Part shown: positions 27,702 to 36,592 of the stretch, piece by piece | Position numbering within the stretch: position 1 is the stretch's first letter | Layout of the letters: each line of letters opens with the position of its first letter | NCBI GenBank assembly: GCA_963820775.1 | Contig: CAWGBF010000008.1 | Span: 124,001 to 188,000, forward strand | Source of the DNA: Roseiarcus sp963820775 | GTDB taxonomy: Bacteria; Pseudomonadota; Alphaproteobacteria; Rhizobiales; Beijerinckiaceae | DNA: 64,000 bases | Direction of reading: 5' to 3' | Made by a program: the position numbers and the translations under genes | Notes under the pieces: generated by a model | Told to the model about the DNA's origin: nothing | What the model saw: only the letters and a program-made list of their open reading frames with translations | Databases searched by the model: none

Positions 27702-28929
27702 ATGAGCAAGGACTTTCGCCCCTGGAAGATTGATGAGGCCCAGCTTCTGCCGCCGAGCGTGCAGGACTATGTGCCCAGAGACCACCTGTCGCGGCTGATT
27801 GTGTCGCTGGTGCGGGAGGAGCTTGATCTTTCCGCGATTGTAGGAAGCTACAGAAGCGGGCTGGGTCAGCCCCCGTTCGATCCGTGGATGATGACGGCGC
27901 TGCTTCTGCATGGCTATGCGAGCGGGGTTTACTCCTCGCGGCGGATTGCGCGCTCGGCGGTGGAGCGGGCGGATTTCATGATGATTGTGGCGGGAGACCC
28001 GCCGGACTTCCGAACGATCTCGGAGTTCCGCCGTCGGCATCTGAAGGCGCTTGCGGCTCTGTTCGTGCAAGTGTTGAGGCTTGCCGAGAAGGCCGGTCTG
28101 GTGAAGCTGGGGCACGTTGCGCTGGACGGAACCAAGATCAAGGCCAACGCGTCCAAACACAAAGCGATGAGTTACGCGCGCATGAAGAAGCGGGAAGCGG
28201 AGCTTGCGGCCGAGGTGGACCGCTGGCTCGAGGCGGCGGAGGCTGCCGATCAAGAGGAGGACAAGCTCTACGGCGCCAAGCGCGGCGACGAGATGCCCGA
28301 TTGGGTGGCCGACAAGCAGAAGCGGCTTGTGAAGATACGCCAGGCCAAGGCCGAGCTGGAAGCCGAAGCCAAAGCCGCCGCCGAAGAGGAGATGCGCCGC
28401 CGCGAGCAGGCCGAAGAGCAGCGCAAGGCCGAAGGAGGGCTACATTCAGGGCTACAATGCGCAGGCCGCGGTCGATGCGACCGCGCAGATCATCGTGGCC
28501 CATACCTTAACGCAGAGCATGAGCGATCAAGACCAGCTTGTGCCGCTCATCGATGGGATCACAGAAACTCTTGGCCGCAAGCCCAAGGAAGCCTCAGCCG
28601 ACGCCGGCTACTTGAGCGAAGCGAACCTTGCAGCCTTGGCCGAGCGCAAGATCAACGGTTATGTCGCAACCGGACGTGCCAAACATCCCGACCAAGCCAA
28701 ACGACAGATCAAGGCCCCGTTGACCTTGGCGATGCGCGACAAGCTCAGGCGGGCAGGATGGCGAAGTCGCTACAGACTGCGAAAGCAAACCGTGGAGCCG
28801 GTGTTCGGACAAGTCAAAGAAGCAAGAGGGTTCAGGCAGTTCCTCTTGCGCGGCATCGAGAAAGTGAGAGCTGAATGGGCATTGATCTGCACCGCACATA
28901 ACCTCACCAAGCTCGCCCATGCCGCATGA
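27702..28929 (+). pseudogene. IS1182-family transposase, frameshifted and internally shortened
   Basis: The N-terminal DUF772-type domain (LPPSVQDYVPRDHLSRLIV, PPFDPWMMTALLLHGYASG) and the first DDE block (LGHVALDGTKIKANASKH) are present. Near 28430 the frame changes from RKAEGG to GYIQGYNAQAAVDA. The usual RNFTDPESRIM-type segment that precedes that point in relatives is missing, so there is a real deletion as well as a frame change. The C-terminal part (DAGYLSEANL, VEPVFGQVKEARGFRQF) carries the last acidic residue. The transposase is unlikely to be active. Confidence 0.85.
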
Positions 28930-29056
28930 GCGGGCTATCCTTCATCAAACCGCCTGATGCAAAGCCTATTTGGACAGGCTCCTAGCCGGGAGGCTAGCGT
29001 CGGGACATGACAATCGCAGCTCCACCAACACAAAGCCGAGCGGGAGGAGAAGGTTG

Positions 29057-30229
29057 ATGGTGAGGTTCTCGATCTTCGCGGCCGCGTTGACCGCGGCGCT
29101 GCTCGCAACTCCCGCTCATGCGGATGACAATACCGTGACCATAGGCATGATCCTGCCGATGACCGGGCAGCAGGCGTCGACCGGCAAGCAGGAGCGCGCC
29201 GGCGCTGAGCTCTACATGTGGCAGCACGGCGAGACCGTTGCTGGAAAAACGATTGTCCTCGAGGTCAAAGACGACACCGGCGCCGCCGACGTCACCAAGC
29301 GCCTGGCCGAGGAGCTGATCGGCAACGATCACGCCAAGGTGCTGATGGGTTTCGGGCTCACGCCGCTCGCGCTGGCGACGGCGCCGGTCGCCACGGAGGC
29401 GAAAGTTCCGGAACTGGTGACCGCGGCGGCGACGGCGATGATCACCGAGAAGTCGCCCTATATCGTCCGCACCTCGTTCACGCTTCCACAAGCCTCGACG
29501 CCCATGGCCGAATGGGCGGCCAAGAACGGGATCAAGAAAGTCGTCACCATCGTCGCCGACTACGGCCCCGGAATTGACGCCGAGAAATGGTTCTCCGAAA
29601 CGTTCGAGAAGAACGGCGGGACGATCACGGAAAAGATCCGCGTGCCGCTGAAAAACCCGGACTTCGCGCCCTTCCTGCAACGGGTGAAGGACGACGCGCC
29701 CGACGCGGTGTTTGTGTTCGTGCCGTCCGGCCAGGGCGCGATCTTCATGAAGGAATTCGTCGAGCGCGGCCTCGACAAGTCGGGCGTCAAGCTGATCGGC
29801 ACCGGCGACGTGACCGACGACGATCTTCTCGCCGACATCGGCGATTCCGCTCTCGGCGCGGTGACGACGCATCATTATTCGGCGGCGCATGACTCGCCCG
29901 AGAACAAGGCGTTCCTCGAAGCGTTCGAGAAGGCCAACAATGGCATGCGGCCGAATTTCATGGCGGTCGGCGCTTATGACGGCATGGCGCTCATCTATCA
30001 GGCGCTGGAAAAGACCAAAGGCGACGCCAGCGGCGACGCACTGATCGCTGCGATGAAGGGCATGCGCTGGATGAGCCCACGGGGACCGGTCTCGATCGAT
30101 CCGGACACGCGCGACGTCGTGCAGAACATCTACGTGCGCAAGGTCGAGAAGAAGGACGGCGCGCTCTATAACGTCGAGTTCGCGACCATCCCCGATGTGA
30201 AGGACCCCTACAAGGCTGCCAAGCACTGA
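29057..30229 (+). CDS. Branched-chain-type ABC transporter substrate-binding protein (aromatic acid uptake predicted)
   Basis: 390 residues. ATG at 29057 follows GGGAGGAGAAGG, and the signal peptide MVRFSIFAAALTAALLA ends near AHA. The body is a Peripla_BP_6/LivK fold: TIGMILPMTGQQASTGKQE, AKVLMGFGLTPLALA, VVTIVADYGPGIDAEKWF, FVPSGQGAIFMKEF. It binds the substrate in the periplasm and hands it to LivH/LivM. It starts the operon SBP-livH-livM-livG-livF. The operon converges on coumarate/ferulate catabolic genes, so a hydroxycinnamate or related acid is more likely than an amino acid. That is inference from context. Confidence 0.9.
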   Translation: MVRFSIFAAALTAALLATPAHADDNTVTIGMILPMTGQQASTGKQERAGAELYMWQHGETVAGKTIVLEVKDDTGAADVTKRLAEELIGNDHAKVLMGFGLTPLALATAPVATEAKVPELVTAAATAMITEKSPYIVRTSFTLPQASTPMAEWAAKNGIKKVVTIVADYGPGIDAEKWFSETFEKNGGTITEKIRVPLKNPDFAPFLQRVKDDAPDAVFVFVPSGQGAIFMKEFVERGLDKSGVKLIGTGDVTDDDLLADIGDSALGAVTTHHYSAAHDSPENKAFLEAFEKANNGMRPNFMAVGAYDGMALIYQALEKTKGDASGDALIAAMKGMRWMSPRGPVSIDPDTRDVVQNIYVRKVEKKDGALYNVEFATIPDVKDPYKAAKH

Positions 30230-30246
30230 TGGGCGGTCCGCCTGTC

Positions 30247-30322
30247 ATGCCCGCGAAAGCGGGCATCCAGACTTGGCGACAGGCTGCGGGCCGGGTGGAT
30301 TCTTGCTTTCGCGGGAATGAGA
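30247..30322. repeat. REP-like palindromic repeat between SBP and livH
   Basis: A perfect hairpin ATGCCCGC-GAAA-GCGGGCAT (30247-30266) is followed about 30 bases later by an inverted, slightly diverged copy (TTGCTTTCGCGGGAATGA, 30304-30321). This is the common proteobacterial 'cccgcgaaagcggg' intergenic repeat. Its place between binding protein and permease genes fits a role in mRNA stability. Confidence 0.75.
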
Positions 30323-30338
30323 GGGATCCAGCGAAGGG

Positions 30339-31202
30339 ATGCTGACCATCCTGCTTGACGGCGTTGCCTACGGTATGCTGCTGTTCGTGCTGGCGAGCGG
30401 ACTGTCGGTGACGCTGGGGTTGATGAACTTCATCAACCTCGCCCACGGCGCCTTCGCGATGATCGGCGGTTACGTGACGGCGCTCCTGATGAACCGAGCC
30501 GGCGTTCCGTTCCTCGTGACGCTGCCCGCGGCGTTCCTTATCCCGGCGATTCTAGGCGCCATACTCGAGCGCACGCTCTATCGGCGGCTCTACGGCGCGA
30601 GCCCGCTCGATCAGGTGTTGTTCACGATCGGCCTTGTGCTGATGGCGATGCCGATCGCGGCCTATCTCATCGGCGACGAGCCGCAACAGGTTCATTTGCC
30701 GACCTGGCTTAGCGGGCGCATCGAGATTAATGGCGTCGGCATCGGGGTCTACCGGCTCTTCATCATCGTCGTCTGCGGCGCCATCGCCGCGGCGCTGCAA
30801 ATGTTCCTGATCAAGACCCGCTTCGGCGCGCGATTGAGGGCGGCGGTTGACGACGCGCGCGTCGCTCAGGGCCTTGGCGTCAATGTCGACCGCATCTTCG
30901 CCATCGCCTTCGCGGTCGGCAGCGGCCTGGCGGGCTTAGGCGGAGCGCTGGCCGCCGATGTCGTCGGCGGCGTCGATCCTTCGTTTCCAGTGCAATTCCT
31001 GGTGACTTTCCTCATCGTCGTCACTATCGGCGGCTCGAACGGGATTATGGGCGCGCTGATCGGCTCGCTCCTGCTCGGCGTCCTCGACGTTGCAGGCAAA
31101 TATTACGCGCCCTCGCTCGGCGCCTTCATCATCTATGCCGTGATGGTCGTCACCCTCATCGTGCGTCCGCAAGGACTCTTTGCGCGCGGAGATGGGCGAT
31201 GA
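30339..31202 (+). CDS. Branched-chain-type ABC transporter permease (LivH type)
   Basis: 287 residues, almost entirely hydrophobic, with about eight membrane helices. The LivH signature GLNFINLAHGAF-like region appears as LGLMNFINLAHGAFAMIGG near residue 30. RAAVDDARVAQGLGVNVDRIF is the cytoplasmic EAA-like loop contacting the ATPases, and GGSNGIMGALIGSLLLG comes late in the protein. It pairs with LivM to form the channel in the inner membrane. Its stop overlaps the livM start in ATGA. Confidence 0.92.
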   Translation: MLTILLDGVAYGMLLFVLASGLSVTLGLMNFINLAHGAFAMIGGYVTALLMNRAGVPFLVTLPAAFLIPAILGAILERTLYRRLYGASPLDQVLFTIGLVLMAMPIAAYLIGDEPQQVHLPTWLSGRIEINGVGIGVYRLFIIVVCGAIAAALQMFLIKTRFGARLRAAVDDARVAQGLGVNVDRIFAIAFAVGSGLAGLGGALAADVVGGVDPSFPVQFLVTFLIVVTIGGSNGIMGALIGSLLLGVLDVAGKYYAPSLGAFIIYAVMVVTLIVRPQGLFARGDGR

Positions 31203-32218
31203 GCGCGCCCGACGCGGCCGAAACGACGCGCCGCCTCGCCACGCATCTGCATCGGCGCGCGCGTTGGCGCTGGCCGGAAATCGTCTTCTGGCTTGCGGTG
31301 CTGATCGGGATCTTCGCCTTGCCGTCGCGCGCGGCGATCATCAACGAAGCGCTCATCGCCGGCCTGTTCGCCTTGTCGCTCGACCTCATTCTCGGACTGA
31401 CCGGGATCGTCTCGCTTGGACACGCGGCGTTCCTTGGCCTCGGCGCCTATGCAGCGGCAATTCTCGCGAGCAAGGGCCTCGCCGATCCCCTGCTTGGGCT
31501 GGTCTTCGGCGCCGCCGTCGCCGCTCTCATCGGCCTCGTCACCGCGCCGCTCCTGCTTCGAGGCGGCGACTTGACCCGGCTCATGGTGACGCTGAGCGTC
31601 TCGCTCATGCTGGGGGAACTCGCCAACTGCAACGGGTGGCTGACCGGCGGCGCGGACGGGCTCAATTTTTCGATGGCGCCGGTGCTCGGACTGTTCCTCA
31701 TCGGCTTCACCGGGCAGCGCAATGCGGCGCTCTACAGCTTCGCCGTCCTGTTCATTTTGTTCGCCATCGCGCGCCGCCTTGCGCACTCGCCATTCGGGCT
31801 GGCGCTGGCCGCGATCCGGGAGAACCGCCTGCGCGCCGACGCGCTTGGCGTTGGCGCTAGCCGACGCATCGTTGCGATCTATACGGTTGCGGCGGCTTAC
31901 GCAGGCGCGGCGGGCGCGCTGCTGGCGCAAACGACGCAGATCGTGTCGCTCGACTTGTTCGATTTCCATCGATCGGCCGACGTCATGCTGATGCTGATCA
32001 TCGGCGGCGCGGGATATCTCTACGGCGGACTCATCGGCGCGGCGGCGTTCATTGTGCTAAGGGACGTGATTTCCGCAGCGACGCCCGAATATTGGGAATT
32101 CTGGATTGGGCTCGCTTTGGTCATCCTGGTGCTGTCCGGCCGCGAGCGAATTGCAGCGGCGCCCCGGCAACTCATCGCGCTCGTCGCGCCGCACGCTTCG
32201 CCTCGAGGCGAAGCGTGA
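31199..32218 (+). CDS. Branched-chain-type ABC transporter permease (LivM type)
   Basis: 339 residues with a hydrophilic N-terminal extension of about 25 residues and then eight or nine membrane helices. Family marks: LSLDLILGLTGIVSLGHAAF, FGLALAAIRENRLRADALGV (cytoplasmic coupling loop) and GGAGYLYGGLIGAAAF. It starts at the ATG overlapping livH, and its TGA overlaps a GTG start for livG (32215-32218). Such chained overlaps keep the subunits in equal amounts. Confidence 0.92.
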   Translation: MSAPDAAETTRRLATHLHRRARWRWPEIVFWLAVLIGIFALPSRAAIINEALIAGLFALSLDLILGLTGIVSLGHAAFLGLGAYAAAILASKGLADPLLGLVFGAAVAALIGLVTAPLLLRGGDLTRLMVTLSVSLMLGELANCNGWLTGGADGLNFSMAPVLGLFLIGFTGQRNAALYSFAVLFILFAIARRLAHSPFGLALAAIRENRLRADALGVGASRRIVAIYTVAAAYAGAAGALLAQTTQIVSLDLFDFHRSADVMLMLIIGGAGYLYGGLIGAAAFIVLRDVISAATPEYWEFWIGLALVILVLSGRERIAAAPRQLIALVAPHASPRGEA

Positions 32219-32970
32219 GCGTTCCCGCGTTGGAGGCGCGCGGCCTCATATGTCATTTCGGCGCGCTGATCGCCACCGACGATGTGTCGTTCGCGGTTCA
32301 GCCCGGCGCCCGTCAGGCGCTGATCGGACCGAACGGGGCGGGCAAGACGACGCTGATCAATCTCCTCACTGGGGTGATCAAACCGACCGCCGGCCAAGTC
32401 TGCCTAGCAGGACGCGACGTCACTCATCTCGCGTCAAGCGCACGAGTCAGGATGGGCCTTACGCGCACGTTCCAGATCAATCACCTGTTTCCCGGTCTGA
32501 CGCCCGCCGAGTTGCTTGCGCTCGCGATTTTGGAGCGTAACGGCTCGAGGGCCGATTTTTGGCGGGTTGCGGGCGGCCGGCCGGAAATCGTGGCCGAGAT
32601 CGCGGAGCTGCTGACGCGTTTCGGCCTTGAGGCCGACATGGACCAGCCGACGCGCGAGCTCCCATACGGCAAGCAGCGGCTTCTGGAGATTGCGCTCGCG
32701 TTGGCCACCCGCCCGCAAGTGCTGCTGCTCGACGAACCCGCCGCCGGCGTGCCGGAGGAGGAACGGCGGGACATCCTCGCCGCCCTCGCAGCTCTCCCGT
32801 CGGACGTCGCGATCCTTCTGATCGAGCACGACATGGACCTTGTGTTCAATTTCGCGGAGCGCATCTCGGTGCTGGTTGCGGGGAAGCTTATGATCGAGGG
32901 CGAACCGGAAACGATCGCCGCGGATGAGCGAGTCCGCGCCGTCTATCTCGGCGAAGACGCGCATGGCTAA
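32215..32970 (+). CDS. Branched-chain-type ABC transporter ATPase (LivG type)
   Basis: 251 residues from a GTG start overlapping the livM stop. Walker A GPNGAGKTT is near residue 39, the Q-loop region TFQINHLFPGLTPAE is followed by the signature region RELPYGKQRLLEIALAL (the C-loop reads YGKQR instead of LSGGQ, common in LivG), Walker B is VLLLDEPAAG and the H-loop IEHDMDLVF. It hydrolyses ATP with LivF at the inner face of the permeases. The stop overlaps the livF start by eight bases. Confidence 0.92.
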   Translation: MSVPALEARGLICHFGALIATDDVSFAVQPGARQALIGPNGAGKTTLINLLTGVIKPTAGQVCLAGRDVTHLASSARVRMGLTRTFQINHLFPGLTPAELLALAILERNGSRADFWRVAGGRPEIVAEIAELLTRFGLEADMDQPTRELPYGKQRLLEIALALATRPQVLLLDEPAAGVPEEERRDILAALAALPSDVAILLIEHDMDLVFNFAERISVLVAGKLMIEGEPETIAADERVRAVYLGEDAHG

Positions 32971-33733
32971 GCTCCTGCGGGTCGAAAATCTGAGCGCGGG
33001 TTATGGCGCGGCGCGGGTCGTCCTTGACGTCAGTTTCGCGCTCGAGGACGGCCAGTCGCTGGCGCTGCTGGGACGCAACGGCGTCGGCAAGACGACGCTT
33101 ATCGATTCGCTCATCGGCGTCACCACCCGCTTCGGCGGCCGAATCGAGCTTGGCGGCGAGGAAATAGCGCCTCTTCCACCTTACCTGCGCGCACGGCGCG
33201 GCGTTGGCTGGACGCCGCAGGAGCGCAACATCTTCAGATCGCTCACCGTCGAAGAGAACCTGACCGCAGTCGCGATGGCAGGACCTTGGACGGTCAAGCG
33301 CGTCTACGGGCTCTTCCCCCGCCTCGAGGAGCGGCGCCAAGCCATGGGCCGCCAATTGTCGGGCGGGGAGCAGCAAATGCTGGCCATCGGCCGCGCGCTG
33401 GTCCTCAACCCGCGCCTCTTGCTGCTCGACGAGCCGACCGAAGGACTGGCGCCGATCATCGTCGATGAATTGCTGGTCGCTTTGCGCGAACTCGGCCGCG
33501 CCGGCCTGTCGATGATCATCGTAGAACAGAAGCCGAGGAAGATCCTGCCCTTCACCGACCAGGCGATCGTGCTTGATCGCGGCGCCGTTGCCCACGCCGC
33601 GCCGAGCGCCGACCTCCTTGCCGATCCGGCCGCCCTCGACGCCCATCTGACCGTGAGGAAAAAAGCGGCGCGATCGCCCGGCGACGGACCTATTGCGCCT
33701 GATACTGCGCCGCGCGCACGCGAACCCGAATGA
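32963..33733 (+). CDS. Branched-chain-type ABC transporter ATPase (LivF type)
   Basis: 256 residues. Start at 32963 (MAKLLRVENLSAGYG), inside the end of livG; an upstream frame is rejected. Walker A GRNGVGKTT, WTPQERNIFRSLTVEENL, signature LSGGEQQML, Walker B LLLLDEPTEGLAP and H-switch VEQKPRKIL are all intact. Last gene of the operon. It converges with the amidohydrolase gene; a GC hairpin (33734-33752) between the two stops lacks a T tract and is a weak terminator candidate. Confidence 0.92.
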   Translation: MAKLLRVENLSAGYGAARVVLDVSFALEDGQSLALLGRNGVGKTTLIDSLIGVTTRFGGRIELGGEEIAPLPPYLRARRGVGWTPQERNIFRSLTVEENLTAVAMAGPWTVKRVYGLFPRLEERRQAMGRQLSGGEQQMLAIGRALVLNPRLLLLDEPTEGLAPIIVDELLVALRELGRAGLSMIIVEQKPRKILPFTDQAIVLDRGAVAHAAPSADLLADPAALDAHLTVRKKAARSPGDGPIAPDTAPRAREPE

Positions 33734-33783
33734 GCGGCGAGATCGTCGCCGCCGGGCTCATCGCGCCGCCTGGGTAATGGTCG

Positions 33784-34656
33784 TTACGCAAGCTTGAGAA
33801 GTCGCGCCGCGTTCTCTTTGAGAATGAGTGGGCGCACCTCATCTTTGATCTCGATCTTGTCGAAGTCGGACAACCAGCGCTCCGGGCTGATCATCGGCCA
33901 GTCGGAACCAAAGAGCACCTTCTTCTTGAGAAGCGTGTTACAGTACTGGACGAGAATCTTCGGAAAATACTTTGGCGACCAGCCCGACAGGTCGATGTAG
34001 ACGTTCGGCTTGTGGTTGGCGACGGCGAGCGCCTCTTCCTGCCAAGGGAAGGAGGGATGCGCCATGATGATCGTCATGTCCGGGAAATCGACTGCGACGT
34101 CGTCAAGATGCATCGGGTTCGAATATTTGAGCCGCATGTTGTTGCCGGCGCGCATCCCGGAGCCGACGCCTGTCTGCCCTGTGTGGAACAGCGCCGGCTT
34201 GCCGGTCTCCTGGATCGCTTCGTAAAGCGGGTAGGCAAGGCGATCGTTCGGGAAGAAACCCTGCATCGTCGGATGAAACTTGAAGCCCTGAACGCCGAAC
34301 TCGTTGACGAGCCGGCGCGCCTCGCGCGCCCCCAGTCTGCCCTTGTGCGGATCGATCGATGCGAACGGAATCAGGATGTCGCCGTTTTCCGCCGCGAGTT
34401 GCGCGACCTCCTCGTTCTTGTAACGCCGGTAGCCTGTCTCGCGCTCCGCGTCGACGGGAAAGATCACGGCTGCGACATTCTTGTCACGAAAGTGCGCCGC
34501 AGTTTCCGGAATGGTCGGCGGATGCCCCCATGGCGCGCCGAAATATTTCGCCATCGTGCTCTGAAGTTCGTCGTAGCCATCATCGGGATGGCAGCCGCAT
34601 GGCTCTTCCGCATGCGTGTGGATGTCGATCGCCCGCACCTTTGAAATGTCGACCAT
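33784..34656 (-). CDS. Amidohydrolase-2 family protein, candidate aryl-beta-ketoacyl-CoA hydrolase (CouO-like)
   Basis: 290 residues, TIM-barrel metal hydrolase: IDIHTHAEE (metal His pair), GFKFHPTMQ, FHTGQTG, MAHPSFPW and FGSDWPM with the late metal Asp. It begins nine bases after the feruloyl-CoA synthetase stop, so the two are co-translated. In Rhodococcus p-hydroxycinnamate catabolism, an amidohydrolase (CouO) cleaves the beta-ketoacyl-CoA to hydroxybenzoate and acetyl-CoA beside CouL, CouM and CouN. The same four functions lie together here, so that role is the best inference. A 4-oxalomesaconate-hydratase-like or decarboxylase activity cannot be excluded. Confidence 0.82.
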   Translation of the reverse strand: MVDISKVRAIDIHTHAEEPCGCHPDDGYDELQSTMAKYFGAPWGHPPTIPETAAHFRDKNVAAVIFPVDAERETGYRRYKNEEVAQLAAENGDILIPFASIDPHKGRLGAREARRLVNEFGVQGFKFHPTMQGFFPNDRLAYPLYEAIQETGKPALFHTGQTGVGSGMRAGNNMRLKYSNPMHLDDVAVDFPDMTIIMAHPSFPWQEEALAVANHKPNVYIDLSGWSPKYFPKILVQYCNTLLKKKVLFGSDWPMISPERWLSDFDKIEIKDEVRPLILKENAARLLKLA

Positions 34657-34665
34657 GTCAGTTCC

Positions 34666-36471
34666 TCACAAGCGCACGACCGCGGGATCGGTGTCGTCGT
34701 AGAGCCGCTCCAGCAACGCCTTGCGGAGCGTCAGCACCTTGCGGGCGTTGATCGTGCCCTTGGCGGTGAGCTCGCCGTCGCTCATCGAGGGCGGCGTTGC
34801 AAGCACGAGCGCGCGCGCCACACGCGTCGATGAACCCGCTGCGTGTTTCGCCATCGCGGCGAGGCGGGATTGGATCAGCCGGCGCACGGCGTCGGAGTCG
34901 AAGACCCCGCCCATATCGCGCGCGCTGACAACCGCGTCGTTCATGGACCCGGGATGAGGGAACACCAAGAGCCCGATCTCGCTGCGGTCGTGGCCGGTGA
35001 CGACGACGTCGAACGCGATGTCCGCAAAATGCTTGAGCGCCTCGAGCCGGATCATGGTGGCGCGCACCCACGTCCCGCTCATCAACTTGAAATCTTCGGC
35101 GATGCGGCCGTCGAAGCTCAGCCCCGCATTCGCATCGTTCGGATCGACGAACTTCACGGCGTCCTTGGTGATAAGGAAACCTTCGTCATCGAACGCCTCC
35201 TTCGATTTCTCCGGGTCGCGATAGTAACCCTTGAGGACGTTCGGTCCCTTGAGACGCAACTCGAAGCGTCCGTCCTCATCGGGGATCAGCTTCAGCGTAA
35301 TCTCCGGCAAAGGCACGCCGATGTTGCCCGGCCGGTCGACGGGCTGATGCGTCTGCGTCGCGGAGGGCGAACTTTCCGACAAGCCCCATCCCGAGAACAT
35401 CAGCGGCGTCTCGCCGCGAACCTCTGCCGCGAACTTCGCGAGCGCGGACCAGATCTCCGGCGTGACCGACGCCGCCGCATAGAAGATCAGATCGCAATCG
35501 CCGAGATAGGCGCGCTTCAGCCCCTCGTCCTTCTCCATAGCGGCGACGAGCTGCGCAAAACCGATCGGCACATTGAAGGCCAGGTTTCCGGCGTGCTCGC
35601 GGATGTTGCGGACGGACGCCGCAAATCCCGCTTTCGTCGGCTTGCCCTCGTCGAGGTAGAGGCTGCCGCCGTTGGCAAGCATGAGATTGAAATTGTGGTT
35701 GCCGCCAAAGACGTGACTCCACGGCAGCCAGTCGAGCATCTTCGGCGGACGCGCCGCCACGACAGGCATCGCGGCGACGATCTGCGCCTGGTTGACGCAC
35801 AGCATCCCGTGCGTTGTGAGCACTCCCTTCGGGTTCGCGGTCGATCCCGAAGTGAAGATGATCTTCGCCAGGGCGTCCGGGCCAACCTTCGCATGGGCGG
35901 CGTCGACATCAGCGCTCGCGTCGCCGTGCAGCAGGTCGGCGAACGCAGTCGCGCCGCCCGGCGCGTTGCGCGCGACGACCTCTTCGACGCCGTCGAGGAA
36001 CGGCAGCGCCAGCGCCGCGCCGTAAGCCGCGCCGTCGTCCGCAAAGAGCATTTTGGGGCGCACCGTCTCGATCGCGTATTGCAGCCGCGGATAGGCGTCC
36101 GGCACGAGCGAGTATTGTTCCGCGAGCGGAACGATCGGAACGCCCACATACTGCGCGGCAAGCGCTAAAAGGCCGTGGTCGATGCCGTTGCCGGAGATGA
36201 TGACGATCGGCGTTTCCGGTCCGAGTCCGCGGCCGAGCAGAGCCGACGCCAGAGATCGGACCTGCTGAAGCGCGTCGGCGTAGTGCAACTCGCGCCAGCC
36301 CTGGCCCGAGCGCTCCGCCAGAAGGACGCGGTCGGGCGCGTCCTTGGCCCAGCGATGCAGCCACGCGCCAGTGTTCCGCGCCACGGGGCCGAGCGGCACG
36401 CGCGTTCGCAGCAGGATTGCGCCGTCCGGGCGGTCGTCGCGGACGACATCATGCGAGACAAAGCCTGGCAT
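34666..36471 (-). CDS. fcs: Feruloyl/coumaroyl-CoA synthetase
   Basis: 601 residues of the ANL superfamily. The N-terminus PLGPVARNTGAWLHRWAKDAPDR is typical of feruloyl-CoA synthases. IIFTSGSTANPKGVLTTH is the ATP-binding P-loop, MFSGWGLSESSPSATQTH the A5 adenylate motif, and DGRIAEDFKL the hinge/A8 motif. The lysine of GELTAKGTINARKVL near the C-terminus is the A10-type catalytic residue. It activates hydroxycinnamates (ferulate, p-coumarate, caffeate) to CoA esters in the cytoplasm. It lies upstream of the amidohydrolase and 121 bp downstream of the hydroxyacyl-CoA dehydrogenase. Substrate specificity is inferred from family resemblance. Confidence 0.88.
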   Translation of the reverse strand: MPGFVSHDVVRDDRPDGAILLRTRVPLGPVARNTGAWLHRWAKDAPDRVLLAERSGQGWRELHYADALQQVRSLASALLGRGLGPETPIVIISGNGIDHGLLALAAQYVGVPIVPLAEQYSLVPDAYPRLQYAIETVRPKMLFADDGAAYGAALALPFLDGVEEVVARNAPGGATAFADLLHGDASADVDAAHAKVGPDALAKIIFTSGSTANPKGVLTTHGMLCVNQAQIVAAMPVVAARPPKMLDWLPWSHVFGGNHNFNLMLANGGSLYLDEGKPTKAGFAASVRNIREHAGNLAFNVPIGFAQLVAAMEKDEGLKRAYLGDCDLIFYAAASVTPEIWSALAKFAAEVRGETPLMFSGWGLSESSPSATQTHQPVDRPGNIGVPLPEITLKLIPDEDGRFELRLKGPNVLKGYYRDPEKSKEAFDDEGFLITKDAVKFVDPNDANAGLSFDGRIAEDFKLMSGTWVRATMIRLEALKHFADIAFDVVVTGHDRSEIGLLVFPHPGSMNDAVVSARDMGGVFDSDAVRRLIQSRLAAMAKHAAGSSTRVARALVLATPPSMSDGELTAKGTINARKVLTLRKALLERLYDDTDPAVVRL

Positions 36472-36592
36472 AGCTCGCGTCCCTTAGTTCGGGCCGTCGG
36501 AGGTCGTCACTATGCCGAGCCGAGATCGCGCGAATACGGATCTGCGGGCGCGAAGGACGAGAGGACGGACAACGGATCATCTTCATCCTCGC

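Larger units (their letters stand above)
27530..28981 (+). mobile_element. IS1182-like insertion sequence, 1452 bp, with CTAG target duplication
   Basis: The ends GAGCCTGTC (27530-27538) and GACAGGCTC (28973-28981) are inverted repeats, flanked by direct repeats CTAG at 27526-27529 and 28982-28985. The single internal gene is an IS1182/DDE_Tnp_1-type transposase, frameshifted. A smaller element (27553-27663) is nested near the left end. The insertion separates the DUF1932 gene from the aromatic-transport operon. Confidence 0.85.

Noticed and set aside
28994..30226. Minus-strand frame of about 410 codons opposite the binding-protein gene
   Set aside because: Antisense shadow; the plus strand has a ribosome site, signal peptide and clear LivK-type homology.
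33734..33752. Bidirectional terminator between livF and the amidohydrolase gene
   Set aside because: A 7-bp GC hairpin is present but has no T tract on either strand; too weak to list as a terminator.
34843..36168. Plus-strand frame of about 440 codons opposite the feruloyl-CoA synthetase
   Set aside because: Antisense shadow rich in Arg and without family motifs, while the minus strand is a textbook ANL enzyme.
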